NCBI RefSeq assembly: GCF_900101475.1
Contig: NZ_FMZV01000005.1
Location: forward strand, 62,001 to 126,000
From: Ruegeria marina
GTDB lineage: Bacteria; Pseudomonadota; Alphaproteobacteria; Rhodobacterales; Rhodobacteraceae
DNA length: 64,000 bases
Direction of reading: 5' to 3'
Below, piece after piece: positions 35,217-42,860 of this stretch. The notes beneath the pieces are model-generated. The model made no database searches. It was not told where the DNA came from and saw nothing but the letters and a program-made list of their open reading frames with translations. Each line of letters begins with the position of its first letter. Position 1 is the stretch's first letter. The translations under genes and the position numbers were made by a program.

Positions 35217-35540
35217 GTTTTGGCCTCTTGCTCTGCTGCGGGGTCTGCCGCCCCGTCTCTCGGGCCACACTATGACAAAAGAGCGCGCGCGGATCAATCG
35301 GGTGCGACAATCGGAATGTATGGCTGGTGGATGAATGATGCGCGCCTGCGTCACCTGTCCTCTGGTGGGGGAGCGCCTTCAGGCATGCCGCGAGGATGTT
35401 TGTGGGCAGCCTTCCCGTCCCGTCGCCGAGGAAGCCCTTGCCAGCATCCGCCGATTGGCTCGTCTCAGGATCAATTCCGGCAACTGAAGGCTCTTGATCC
35501 ACCTTGACCAAACCAAGATTCCTCATCATATGCCCAATCC
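35217..35540. other. Intergenic region between secreted protein gene and lepA
   Basis: 324 bp with no strong gene. A 50-codon open frame at 35335-35487 is listed separately. The lepA promoter should be in the last 60 bp (TTGACC at 35515 is a possible -35-like hexamer), but no good -10 was found before the ATG at 35541. Confidence 0.4.
35335..35487 (+). CDS. Possible small ORF (50 aa), uncertain
   Basis: MMRACVTCPLVGERLQACRE and on, ending RLARLRINSGN. GGTGGATGA precedes the start and third positions are GC-rich. It has four cysteines (CVTC near the start, later CREDVC), a possible metal site. No family is recognised and chance ORFs are common at this GC, so this is a tentative call. Confidence 0.3.
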   Translation: MMRACVTCPLVGERLQACREDVCGQPSRPVAEEALASIRRLARLRINSGN

Positions 35541-37340
35541 ATGACAAACCTCGCTCATATCCGCAATTTCTCCATCGTCGCCCATATCGACCATGGCAAA
35601 TCCACCCTTGCCGACCGGCTCATCCAGGAGACCGGGACGGTGCAGGATCGTGACATGAAGGAGCAGTTGCTCGACAGCATGGATATCGAGCGCGAGCGCG
35701 GCATCACCATCAAGGCCAACACGGTCCGCATCGACTATACCGCCGACAATGGCGAGCAGTATGTGCTGAACCTGATCGACACGCCCGGCCATGTCGACTT
35801 TGCCTATGAGGTCAGCCGCTCGATGCGCGCGGTCGAGGGGTCGCTTCTGGTGGTGGACAGCACGCAAGGGGTCGAAGCGCAGACTCTCGCCAACGTCTAC
35901 CAGGCCATCGACGCCAACCACGAGATCGTGCCGATCCTCAACAAGATCGACCTGCCCGCCAGCGACTGCGACCGGGTGGCCGAACAGATCGAGGATGTGA
36001 TCGGCATCGACGCATCCGGCGCGATCCGCGTCAGCGCCAAGACCGGCGTCGGCATCCACGAAACGCTCGAAGCCATCGTGCACCACCTGCCCGCGCCCAA
36101 GGGCACCCGCGACGCGCCCTTGAAGGCGATGCTGGTGGACAGCTGGTACGACAGCTATCTCGGCGTCATCGTGCTGGTCCGCATCATGGACGGCGTCCTG
36201 AAAAAGGGCATGCGGGTCAAGTTCATGTCCAACGGCACCCTGCACCATGTCGACCGCATCGGCGTCTTCCGCCCCGCCATGCAGATGGTGGACGAGCTCG
36301 GCCCGGGCGAGATCGGCTTCCTCACCGCCTCGATCAAACAGGTCCGCGACACCCGCGTCGGCGACACCATCACCAATGACCGCAACGGCGCCGACAAGGC
36401 GCTGCCCGGCTTCAAACCCGCCCAGCCGGTGGTGTTCTGCGGCCTCTTCCCGGTCGATAGCGCCGAGTTCGAAGACCTCCGCGACGCCATCGAGAAACTG
36501 GCCCTCAACGACGCCTCCTTCTCCTATGAAATGGAAACCTCCGCCGCCCTCGGCTTCGGCTTCCGCTGCGGCTTCCTGGGCCTCCTGCATCTCGAGGTCA
36601 TCCGCGACCGCCTCGAACGCGAATACGATATCGAGCTGATCACCACCGCCCCCTCGGTGGTCTACCGCGTCTTCATGCGCGACGGCGAGATGCGCGAGCT
36701 GCACAACCCCGCCGACATGCCCGACCTGTCGAAGGTCGACCATATCGAGGAACCGCGCATCAAGGCGACCATCCTCGTGCCCGACGAATACCTCGGCGAC
36801 GTGCTGAAACTCTGCCAGGACCGCCGCGGCATCCAGACCGACCTCTCCTATGCCGGCTCCCGCGCCATGGTCGTCTATGACCTGCCGCTGAACGAGGTGG
36901 TGTTCGACTTCTACGACCGGCTCAAATCGGTGACCAAGGGCTATGCCAGCTTCGACTACCAGCTCACCGGCTACCGCGAGGACAGCCTGGTCAAGATGTC
37001 GATCCTGGTGAATGACGAGCCGGTCGATGCGCTCTCGACCATGGTCCACCGCGACCGGGCCGAGGCGCGCGGCCGCGCCATGTGCGAAAAGCTCAAGGAC
37101 CTGATCCCCCGCCACATGTTCAAGATCCCGATCCAGGCGGCCATCGGCGGCAAGGTCATCGCACGCGAGACCCTCTCGGCGCTTCGCAAGGACGTGACCG
37201 CCAAGTGTTATGGTGGGGATGCGACCCGCAAACGCAAGCTGCTGGACAAGCAGAAGGCGGGCAAGAAGAAGATGCGCCAGTTCGGCAAGGTGGATATCCC
37301 GCAGGAAGCGTTTATTTCCGCCCTGAAAATGGACAGCTGA
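35541..37340 (+). CDS. lepA: Elongation factor 4 (LepA)
   Basis: A ribosome-bound translational GTPase that back-translocates or helps ribosome assembly. It is 599 residues with G1 AHIDHGKST near residue 13, G3 DTPGHVDF near 78, G4 NKID near 132, then the EF-G-like domains and the LepA-specific C-terminal domain (from about 485) ending in [14 protein letters not shown]. Very long ORFs on the opposite strand are shadows. It is a single gene followed by palindromic repeats. Confidence 0.98.
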   Translation: MTNLAHIRNFSIVAHIDHGKSTLADRLIQETGTVQDRDMKEQLLDSMDIERERGITIKANTVRIDYTADNGEQYVLNLIDTPGHVDFAYEVSRSMRAVEGSLLVVDSTQGVEAQTLANVYQAIDANHEIVPILNKIDLPASDCDRVAEQIEDVIGIDASGAIRVSAKTGVGIHETLEAIVHHLPAPKGTRDAPLKAMLVDSWYDSYLGVIVLVRIMDGVLKKGMRVKFMSNGTLHHVDRIGVFRPAMQMVDELGPGEIGFLTASIKQVRDTRVGDTITNDRNGADKALPGFKPAQPVVFCGLFPVDSAEFEDLRDAIEKLALNDASFSYEMETSAALGFGFRCGFLGLLHLEVIRDRLEREYDIELITTAPSVVYRVFMRDGEMRELHNPADMPDLSKVDHIEEPRIKATILVPDEYLGDVLKLCQDRRGIQTDLSYAGSRAMVVYDLPLNEVVFDFYDRLKSVTKGYASFDYQLTGYREDSLVKMSILVNDEPVDALSTMVHRDRAEARGRAMCEKLKDLIPRHMFKIPIQAAIGGKVIARETLSALRKDVTAKCYGGDATRKRKLLDKQKAGKKKMRQFGKVDIPQEAFISALKMDS

Positions 37341-37470
37341 GGCTGTTCATTTTGAGTGACGGTGTGCGAAAGCGGTTGGCGCAGCCAACTGCGTGCCCAC
37401 ACCGTGGAGTTTGGCTTTGTTTTCAGGGCGCGTAGGCGTGCGGCACCCGGTAGAGGCCTCGCCCCCATAG

Positions 37471-37490
37471 GGTGGGCAGTCCTGCCCACC
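37471..37490. repeat. REP-like palindrome 1
   Basis: GGTGGGCAG, TC, CTGCCCACC: perfect 9-bp arms. Paired with a second copy 19 bp downstream. Confidence 0.7.
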
Positions 37491-37509
37491 ATGGTTGATG
37501 CGCCCGTGC

Positions 37510-37528
37510 GGTGGGCAAACTGCCCACC
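37510..37528. repeat. REP-like palindrome 2
   Basis: GGTGGGCA, AAC, TGCCCACC: 8-bp arms. Its end touches the stop codon of the low-GC gene (37529). GTGGGCA/TGCCCAC palindromes of this kind are common intergenic repeats in Rhodobacteraceae. Confidence 0.7.
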
Positions 37529-38107
37529 CTACGCTTGCTCATTTGGGTTTTTAACTATCGGCAATATGGCGTGGTGTACGCTAATTGGTAGATCTTTTCG
37601 GATAAGGCCAATCATTCCCAAGACTATCAGGTAAATTCGGTCAGCGTCCTTGAGAGCTTCATCGACCAGTTCTCGTGTCACGGCACTAGTTTGGCGCCTA
37701 AACTTAGGGTTACTCCTCGAGCCAATGTTGGTCACATAGTCCACTCGTAAGAATCCTTGTGACGTTCCAAAGAAAGCACCGTGTGCGGCCATGTGCCGAT
37801 TTTGGACAAACCTCTCGATCCAATCAGATAAGGCGTACAAGTCTTCAGAAAACCCGAATTCTTTCGCCAACTCGCTAGATTTCTTGAGTTCTTTGTTGAG
37901 CTCTTTCGTGGTGAGTTTTCTCACCTGGCAGTATGCATCAAACCAATTTTCATTTTCCAGCCTTAATCCTCCGAGGAAAACAACCAGAGCGCTTGTTAAC
38001 AACTCGATATGCGCGCAGGTTTGCAGATAAAGTCCCAATAAATAAGTGAATTCTTTTGGCAGCAAGCCTTCTATGGCTGTACCCCGGTCAGGGAATAATT
38101 CGTCCAT
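37529..38107 (-). CDS. Low-GC orphan protein with possible HEPN-like motif
   Basis: A 192-residue helical protein whose base composition is clearly AT-richer than its neighbours, suggesting transfer. It has Glu/Lys-rich helices (TTKELNKELKKSSELAKEFG near residues 65-85) and FVQNRHMAAHG near 105-115, a possible Arg-x4-His HEPN-type nuclease motif, though weak. No antitoxin partner is adjacent; an unrelated Phd-like gene is 300 bp upstream. ATG 38107 follows AGAGGCGATTG. It ends at a REP-like palindrome. Confidence 0.65.
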   Translation of the reverse strand: MDELFPDRGTAIEGLLPKEFTYLLGLYLQTCAHIELLTSALVVFLGGLRLENENWFDAYCQVRKLTTKELNKELKKSSELAKEFGFSEDLYALSDWIERFVQNRHMAAHGAFFGTSQGFLRVDYVTNIGSRSNPKFRRQTSAVTRELVDEALKDADRIYLIVLGMIGLIRKDLPISVHHAILPIVKNPNEQA

Positions 38108-38234
38108 CAATCGCCTCTATCTACCAGATTTTTCTAACTGATTTTTTGCAAAAAGATCAGTAAAAGCAGGCTGTTGTATAATCCCGAGTTAGAATTTCTG
38201 TTTGCAATCCAACAATACCGCCCGGCCACAGGCC

Positions 38235-38298
38235 GGGCCGCGCCGACCCGCCCCCATGGGGCGGCGCGATTGCGCCACCCCTCGGGTCGGCGCGGCCC
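38235..38298. repeat. Long inverted repeat (16-bp arms)
   Basis: GGGCCGCGCCGACCCG (38235-38250) and its exact reverse complement (38283-38298) around a 32-nt GC-rich middle that can itself pair. Lies between the low-GC gene and the Phd-like gene. Confidence 0.7.
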
Positions 38299-38360
38299 TC
38301 CGTGCTTTGATCCGCCGTCGCATTTGCGACTGCGCCCCGGGGCTCCGCCCGTTCGGCCCT

Positions 38361-38383
38361 GAAACGGTCCACTGGACCGTTTC
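38361..38383. repeat. Palindrome GAAACGGTCC-ACT-GGACCGTTTC
   Basis: Perfect 10-bp arms around 3 nt. Placed directly before the 3' end of the Phd-like gene (38406), so it could act as its terminator or be a dispersed repeat. Confidence 0.7.
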
Positions 38384-38405
38384 CAGGACGGGCCTCACCC
38401 CCCCC

Positions 38406-38807
38406 TCACCAAAACCACCCCTTCCTAACTTCCCCCGCAACCTCGCCGCCTTCCACCCCCTCGACCCCGCCCGCCTTCAGGATCCGGCGTTCCTGGGCGC
38501 GGGTCATCTGGATCTTGCGGACCTGGATCGCCGCCTCGCGCGCGGTGACATAATTCCCGTCCGGCCCCGGTTCCATCCCCGGCACCGTCGGGCGGCGGTG
38601 CCACCAGCCGCGCATCCCCGCCAGCACGTGCCGCCAGCCGGTGCGCGCGTCGTCGCCCAGGTCCCAGATGCGTTCCACCTCGGGCATCGACACCAGCGCT
38701 GCCACCGGGCGGCCGTGGCGGGTCAGCACGATCACCGCGCGCGGGTCCTGCGCCCGGGTGACGAGTTGGCCCAGTTGCGAGCGGGCCTCGGAAACGGGGA
38801 TGTACAT
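38406..38807 (-). CDS. Phd/YefM-type antitoxin-like protein (orphan)
   Basis: A 133-residue protein. Residues 1-60 (MYIPVSEARSQLGQLVTRA, VIVLTRHGRPVAALVSMPE) match the Phd/YefM DNA-binding antitoxin fold. The rest is longer than usual, with a Trp-rich segment (RHVLAGMRGWWHRR near 60-72) and a basic tail. No PIN, RelE or Doc toxin gene is adjacent, so it is an orphan or its toxin has been lost. Start ATG follows the AGGAGATTCGCC site. Confidence 0.82.
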   Translation of the reverse strand: MYIPVSEARSQLGQLVTRAQDPRAVIVLTRHGRPVAALVSMPEVERIWDLGDDARTGWRHVLAGMRGWWHRRPTVPGMEPGPDGNYVTAREAAIQVRKIQMTRAQERRILKAGGVEGVEGGEVAGEVRKGWFW

Positions 38808-39262
38808 GGCGAATCTCCTCTGTACAAAACGGTCAATCAGGGGTCTGAGGCTGGGACAATTCGGTTAAAACGGCCCGATTCCAGCGTACGATCCGCTTTG
38901 CGGGCGCAGAAACCGGGGCTTGGCTCCGCGTTAACCCCTGTCCCCCTGCAACCCTGCCGCGCGGCTGGATTTGTCGGCCTTGTCCACAGGTGCCGCCACC
39001 GCTTATCCCCATGTTATCCCCGGCGAATTTTCATGCTGCGGTGCTATTTTCTTGCCTCGCAGCGGGGTGGGGTGCCAGATTTGTCTTACCGCAACGGAGC
39101 CTCGGTTTCCGAAGCGGGACGCAGGGGCCAGGGGGCCGGGCGGCGCAGCGGGGACCTTAGGGGAAACGCAGCAAAGTCAGGAGCTTACCGGGAGGTGGCG
39201 CGTCGCACAGGGTCTTCGGAGCCGGGCGAGGGGCCATCTCTGACACGGGTCTTGCGGGCGGG

Positions 39263-39382
39263 TTGACGTTTGCGGACGTTAATCGGCAAACCGGACGGGG
39301 GTTCGCCCTCGCTCGGCAAGGCGTCAGGGCGTGTCCTTGGGGATGCATGCAAAGACCGCGTCTGAGCACCTGACGCCTTTTT
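39263..39382 (+). ncRNA. Candidate small RNA
   Basis: TTGACG at 39263 could be a -35. Downstream, a GGG-TTCG-CCC tetraloop stem (about 39292-39316) is followed by AGGCGTCAGG (39319-39328) pairing perfectly with CCTGACGCCT (39369-39378) across a 40-nt loop, then TTTTT. The layout resembles a small RNA ending in an intrinsic terminator. No -10 box was clear and no known RNA family (6S, SRP, tmRNA, RNase P) was recognised. Confidence 0.35.
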
Positions 39383-39427
39383 CTATTCTGGCAGTTGTTT
39401 CAAGGGCTTACCTTGGTCTGAAGCAGA

Positions 39428-39461
39428 AACGGGGATCGGCCTTGCTTGGCTGATCCCCGTT
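39428..39461 (-). terminator. Hairpin, likely terminator of the entericidin gene
   Basis: AACGGGGATC plus GGC pairs with GGCTGATCCCCGTT around TTGCTT. On the minus strand it is followed by TTTCTGCTT, so termination of the minus-strand lipoprotein gene, 132 bp upstream of it in transcription, fits best. Confidence 0.5.
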
Positions 39462-39592
39462 GTCCGTGTCCTTGGATGCAATGCCGCGTCTGTTGCACCT
39501 GTGGTTAACCTCTACCCGATGCGCCTATGGGATGCAACAATATATCGGTGTCGGCTGCTCCACTCGCCCCAGATATGGCATTCGCGATTGGG

Positions 39593-39730
39593 TCAGAACT
39601 GCTTCTGCAAATCCGTCGCGGCGTTCTCGATCGCATTCCCCGCCTTGCGAATATCCCGTCCCGCCCCCTTCGCCGTTTCACAAGCGGCGAGCGTCAACAG
39701 CATCACACCGATCACAACGATGCGGATCAT
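39593..39730 (-). CDS. ecnA: Entericidin-like small lipoprotein
   Basis: A 45-residue lipoprotein: a basic start, hydrophobic core and lipobox LTLAAC with Cys17, then a short amphipathic tail (ETAKGAGRDIRKAGNAIENA and on). The KGxGRDIxKAGxAIExAA pattern is the entericidin EcnA/EcnB family, linked to stress-associated cell lysis. A strong GGAGG lies 6 nt before the ATG at 39730. It lies 62 bp downstream of znuB on the same strand but may have its own promoter. Confidence 0.87.
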   Translation of the reverse strand: MIRIVVIGVMLLTLAACETAKGAGRDIRKAGNAIENAATDLQKQF

Positions 39731-39791
39731 TCCGGCCTCCATCTGGTTTCAGGGCTTCTCTATCAGTCGCGCCCGGGCTGGACCAGAGGCC

Positions 39792-40586
39792 CTAGCGGTG
39801 CCGGGCGACACTTCGCGCAAGGGTCGTGAGCACAAAGATCACCGAGGCGGCGCAAACGATGCTCGGCCCGGCGGGGGTATCGAACCAGTATGCGGCGTAA
39901 AGGCCGCCGAGAGCGGCGGCGGCGCCGATTGCGCCTGCGCCCAAGGCCATCGCCTCGGGGGTTCGGGCCAGAGGCCGGGCCGCTGCGGCCGGGATCACCA
40001 GCATCGCCGCGATCAGCAATACGCCGACGACCTTGATGGCGACCGCCACGACAAGGGCCAGCGCAAGTGTCAGCCAGAGTTCCGCCTTTGCGGGATCGAC
40101 GCCCGCAGCCCGCGCAAGGTCGGGGTTCAGGGTCGAGACCAGCAGGTCGGACCAGTGCCATGCGACAAGCCCGATGACCAGAATGCCGCCGCCCCAGATC
40201 ACCGCCAGATCGCCGGGCGTGACCGCCAGGATGTCGCCGAACAGGAAGGCCATGAGGTCAAGCCGGGCGTTCGTGTTCAACGATACGGCGACCATGCCTG
40301 CCGCCAGCGCGGTATGTGCCATGACGCCCAGCAAAGTGTCCATCGCGTATCCGTGGCCGCGCAACAGCACGACAGTCAGAGCCATCGCCAGAGAGGCGAG
40401 GATGACCGCCGGCAGGACCGGTGCCGAAAGGGCAAGCGCCAGCGCCACACCCAGAACCGCGGCGTGGGCGGTGGCCTCACCAAAATAGGCCATGCGCCGC
40501 CAGACCACGAAACACCCGAGCGGCGCAGAGGCCGCCGCGATCCCCATTCCGGCCAGGGTCGCGCGGACCATGAAATCGTTCAGCAT
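39792..40586 (-). CDS. znuB: Zinc ABC transporter permease
   Basis: The inner-membrane channel of the high-affinity zinc importer, 264 residues with about eight to nine hydrophobic helices typical of the ABC-3 family; ATAHAAVLGVALALALSAP near residue 35 and a GHGYAMDTLLGVMAHTALA block near 73 are conserved. It begins 1 bp inside the stop of znuC (TGATG overlap), so they are translationally coupled. The full order on this strand is zur, znuC, znuB. Confidence 0.94.
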   Translation of the reverse strand: MLNDFMVRATLAGMGIAAASAPLGCFVVWRRMAYFGEATAHAAVLGVALALALSAPVLPAVILASLAMALTVVLLRGHGYAMDTLLGVMAHTALAAGMVAVSLNTNARLDLMAFLFGDILAVTPGDLAVIWGGGILVIGLVAWHWSDLLVSTLNPDLARAAGVDPAKAELWLTLALALVVAVAIKVVGVLLIAAMLVIPAAAARPLARTPEAMALGAGAIGAAAALGGLYAAYWFDTPAGPSIVCAASVIFVLTTLARSVARHR

Positions 40587-41350
40587 CAGGATACTCCGGG
40601 CTGGTGATCATGTGCGCAATCGGCGTCATGGCTGTGACTGTGCTGATGCCGATAGAGGGCCAGAGTGCCCTTGGTGCCGGTCCCGAACAGCGCGCGGTAC
40701 TCCGGGGCATCGGCCACGACCTCGGGCGTGCCCTCGCAACAGATATGCCCGTTGATGCACAGCACGCGGTCGGACGCCGCCATGACCACATGCAGGTCGT
40801 GGCTGACCATGATGATCGCGCAGCCAAGCTCGCGGCGCACTTCTTCGATCCGCTGGTAAAAGGCGGCGGCCCCGGGTTGATCAAGACCCTGGGTCGCCTC
40901 GTCGAGCAACAACAGCTGCGGGCGTTCCAGAATGGCGCGCGCCAGCAAGACCCGCTGGAACTGCCCCCCCGAGAGGTCCGCCATCTGCGCCTTGCCCAGC
41001 TCCGGCACGCCGGCGCGCGCCAGTGCCTCGCCCGCAACGCTGTCCGTGACGCGACGCGGCAGGCTCAGAAACCGTCTGACGGTGATCGGCAGCGCTGCAT
41101 CGATCGACAGCTTCTGGGGGACATATCCGATCCTCAGGCCGGGCAAACGTTGCATTCGACCGGCGCTCAGCGGCACCGCCCCGATCAAGGCGCGAAGAAA
41201 CGTGGATTTTCCCGATCCGTTGGGGCCTACGATGGTGACGATTTCGTTGGCCGCAACGGCCATCGATACGTCTTGCAGCACGGTGCGCCCACCGACGCGC
41301 ACACCCAACCCCTGGGTTTCGATCACGGGTGTACCGGCATCGGCGGTCAT
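40586..41350 (-). CDS. znuC: Zinc ABC transporter ATP-binding protein
   Basis: ATPase of the zinc importer, 254 residues. Walker A GPNGSGKST is near residues 40-48, signature LSGGQFQRV near 144 and Walker B LLLLDEATQGLD near 164. The tail is His-rich (RHQHSHSHDADCAHDHQ), a feature of zinc transporters. Start 41350 (MTADAGTP) overlaps the zur stop by 4 bp (ATGA). The longer frame was rejected because it lies inside zur. Confidence 0.95.
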   Translation of the reverse strand: MTADAGTPVIETQGLGVRVGGRTVLQDVSMAVAANEIVTIVGPNGSGKSTFLRALIGAVPLSAGRMQRLPGLRIGYVPQKLSIDAALPITVRRFLSLPRRVTDSVAGEALARAGVPELGKAQMADLSGGQFQRVLLARAILERPQLLLLDEATQGLDQPGAAAFYQRIEEVRRELGCAIIMVSHDLHVVMAASDRVLCINGHICCEGTPEVVADAPEYRALFGTGTKGTLALYRHQHSHSHDADCAHDHQPGVS

Positions 41351-41826
41351 GCGGCGAATTCCTGGCAGGCAGGGCACAGCCCCTCGGCTTCGACCACGAT
41401 CCGTTCTATCGCGAACCCGGTCGTGGCGGCGGCCTTGCCCAAACGGCCCTGTTCCAGTTCCGTCTCTGCTTCCGCCACTGCCTTGCAGTTGCGGCAGATC
41501 AGGAAGGCCGGGACATGGTCCTGCTCGGGATGGGCGCAGGCGGTATAGGCATTCAACCGTTCGATACGATGCGCAAAGCCATTCTGTACCAGAAAATCGA
41601 GCGCCCGATACGCGACCGGCGGCTGTGATCCCAGACCGTCGGCGGCCAGTATGTCGAGGATCTCATAAGCGCCCATGGCGCGGTGCTGCTGCACGAGAAT
41701 CTCGAGTACCCGGCGACGAACGGGGGTGAGTTGCAGTTTCTGATCGGCGCAGCGCGCTTCGGCCTCGGCCAGCGCCGTGGCGATGCAGCGGCTGTGATCA
41801 TGCTGTTCGAAACCGATGGCTGTCAT
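41347..41826 (-). CDS. zur: Zinc uptake regulator Zur (Fur family)
   Basis: A 159-residue Fur-family repressor. The N-terminal helix-turn-helix spans about residues 30-90 (LTPVRRRVLEILVQQHRAMGAYEILD). Structural zinc cysteines are CRNC near 115 and CPACQ at the C terminus. It heads the minus-strand znu operon and is divergent from znuA. Zur boxes in the 103-bp gap indicate autoregulation and control of both operons. Confidence 0.94.
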   Translation of the reverse strand: MTAIGFEQHDHSRCIATALAEAEARCADQKLQLTPVRRRVLEILVQQHRAMGAYEILDILAADGLGSQPPVAYRALDFLVQNGFAHRIERLNAYTACAHPEQDHVPAFLICRNCKAVAEAETELEQGRLGKAAATTGFAIERIVVEAEGLCPACQEFAA

Positions 41827-41860
41827 ACGGGTGTTCCCCTGATGGAGTGCAGGGGTTGAT

Positions 41861-41872
41861 ATGTTATAACAT
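41861..41872. promoter_or_regulatory. Zur box 1
   Basis: ATGTTATAACAT, a perfect 12-bp palindrome inside GATATGTTATAACATCTC. It sits in the zur-znuA gap, 35 bp upstream of zur, and matches the alphaproteobacterial Zur consensus. Confidence 0.85.
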
Positions 41873-41895
41873 CTCGGATATCAACCCTGGTCATC

Positions 41896-41910
41896 TGTTA
41901 TAGAATAACA
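41896..41910. promoter_or_regulatory. Zur box 2
   Basis: TGTTAT-AGA-ATAACA, a second palindrome with a 3-nt centre, 20 bp upstream of the znuA start. The pair allows repression in both directions. Confidence 0.75.
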
Positions 41911-41929
41911 TGTCACTGATAGGACCAAC

Positions 41930-42853
41930 ATGCTCCGTTCCTGCCTCGTTTCGCTGTTTCTCACTGCTGCCGTGCCCGTGGTTGCCGATGTCCCGCGCGT
42001 TGTTGTCGACATAGCCCCGGTTCATTCGCTGGTCGCGCAAGTCATGATCGGGGTAGGAGAGCCGGAACTGATCGTGCATCCGGGAGCCTCACCCCATAGC
42101 TATGCGATGCGCCCGTCCGAGGCGCGCGCGATGGAACAAGCCGATCTTGTGGTCTGGATGGGACCGCAGCTTACACCGTGGTTCGAGAAGCCACTGGAGG
42201 CGCTTGGGGCGAGTGCACGTCATGTCACTCTGCTCGACCTGGCTGCGACAGAGACCCTTCCGCTTCGGGTGCTTGACCACGACGATGGGGAGCAAGAGGA
42301 CGAGCACCATGGCCATGACCATGGTCATGGCCACGAGGGTGTGGACCCGCACGCCTGGCTCGACCCTCGCAACGGGCAAGCATGGCTGGCGACGCTGGCC
42401 GAGGAACTGGCGGCCATCGACCCGGAGAATGCCGGGACATACCGGGCGAACGCCGTCGCCGCCGTGGAGAGGCTCGAAGTGTCGATCGCCGAAATCACAT
42501 CGGCGGTTCAACCAATGGACGGGCGGAGTTTCATCGCCTTCCACGATGCCTACCAGTATTTCGAGCGGCGTTTCTCGCTCACGCTCGCGGGCACCGTGTC
42601 GCTGAGCGACGCACGCAGCCCGAGCCCTGCAAGGCTGGCGCGTCTGCGCGAGGAGATCGGGCAAAAGGACATTGCCTGCGCGTTTTCCGAGCCTCAGTTC
42701 AACACCGGTGTGTTGCAGACCGTCATCGAAGGAACGGACACGCGCATTCTGGTCCTGGACCCGATCGGCGCGCATCTGACCCCAGGTCCGGACCTCTACG
42801 CGCAACTGCTGCGCGACATGGGGGCGGGTTTTGTGGAATGCGCGGGCAACTGA
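41930..42853 (+). CDS. znuA: Zinc ABC transporter substrate-binding protein
   Basis: Periplasmic zinc-binding protein of 307 residues with a signal peptide to about residue 19. Zinc ligands include His in GASPHSY near 56 and in PHAWLDP near 141. A His/Asp/Glu-rich loop (residues 116-136, HDDGEQEDEHHGHDHGHGHE) is the family's flexible zinc-scavenging loop. ATG 41930 overlaps the end of Zur box 2's flank. Divergent from zur; regulated by the boxes above. The C-terminal cysteine pair common in many ZnuA is present (IACAF and FVECAG). Confidence 0.93.
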   Translation: MLRSCLVSLFLTAAVPVVADVPRVVVDIAPVHSLVAQVMIGVGEPELIVHPGASPHSYAMRPSEARAMEQADLVVWMGPQLTPWFEKPLEALGASARHVTLLDLAATETLPLRVLDHDDGEQEDEHHGHDHGHGHEGVDPHAWLDPRNGQAWLATLAEELAAIDPENAGTYRANAVAAVERLEVSIAEITSAVQPMDGRSFIAFHDAYQYFERRFSLTLAGTVSLSDARSPSPARLARLREEIGQKDIACAFSEPQFNTGVLQTVIEGTDTRILVLDPIGAHLTPGPDLYAQLLRDMGAGFVECAGN

Positions 42854-42860
42854 CGGGCGG

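Larger units (their letters stand above)
38811..39592. other. Gene-poor region with DnaA-box-like sites and a candidate small RNA
   Basis: 782 bp without a supported protein gene. It holds three DnaA-box-like sequences: TTGTCCACA (38980-38988), TTATCCCCA (39003-39011) and TTATCCCCG (39014-39022). A possible small RNA gene with a strong terminator (39263-39382) follows, then a hairpin at 39428-39461. The remaining segments (38811-38979, 39023-39262, 39462-39592) show nothing recognisable. Confidence 0.5.

Noticed and set aside
35526-37115. 529-codon minus-strand frame over lepA
   Set aside because: It mirrors the lepA codons; lepA has all G motifs and the frame has no independent start signal or family motif.
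38980-39022. Chromosome origin (oriC)
   Set aside because: Three DnaA-like boxes alone are not enough; no AT-rich unwinding element and no neighbouring dnaA, hemE or parAB-type genes were seen.
39241-39382. 6S RNA, tmRNA, SRP RNA or RNase P RNA
   Set aside because: None of the conserved cores of these RNAs could be found; only a generic small-RNA layout is present.
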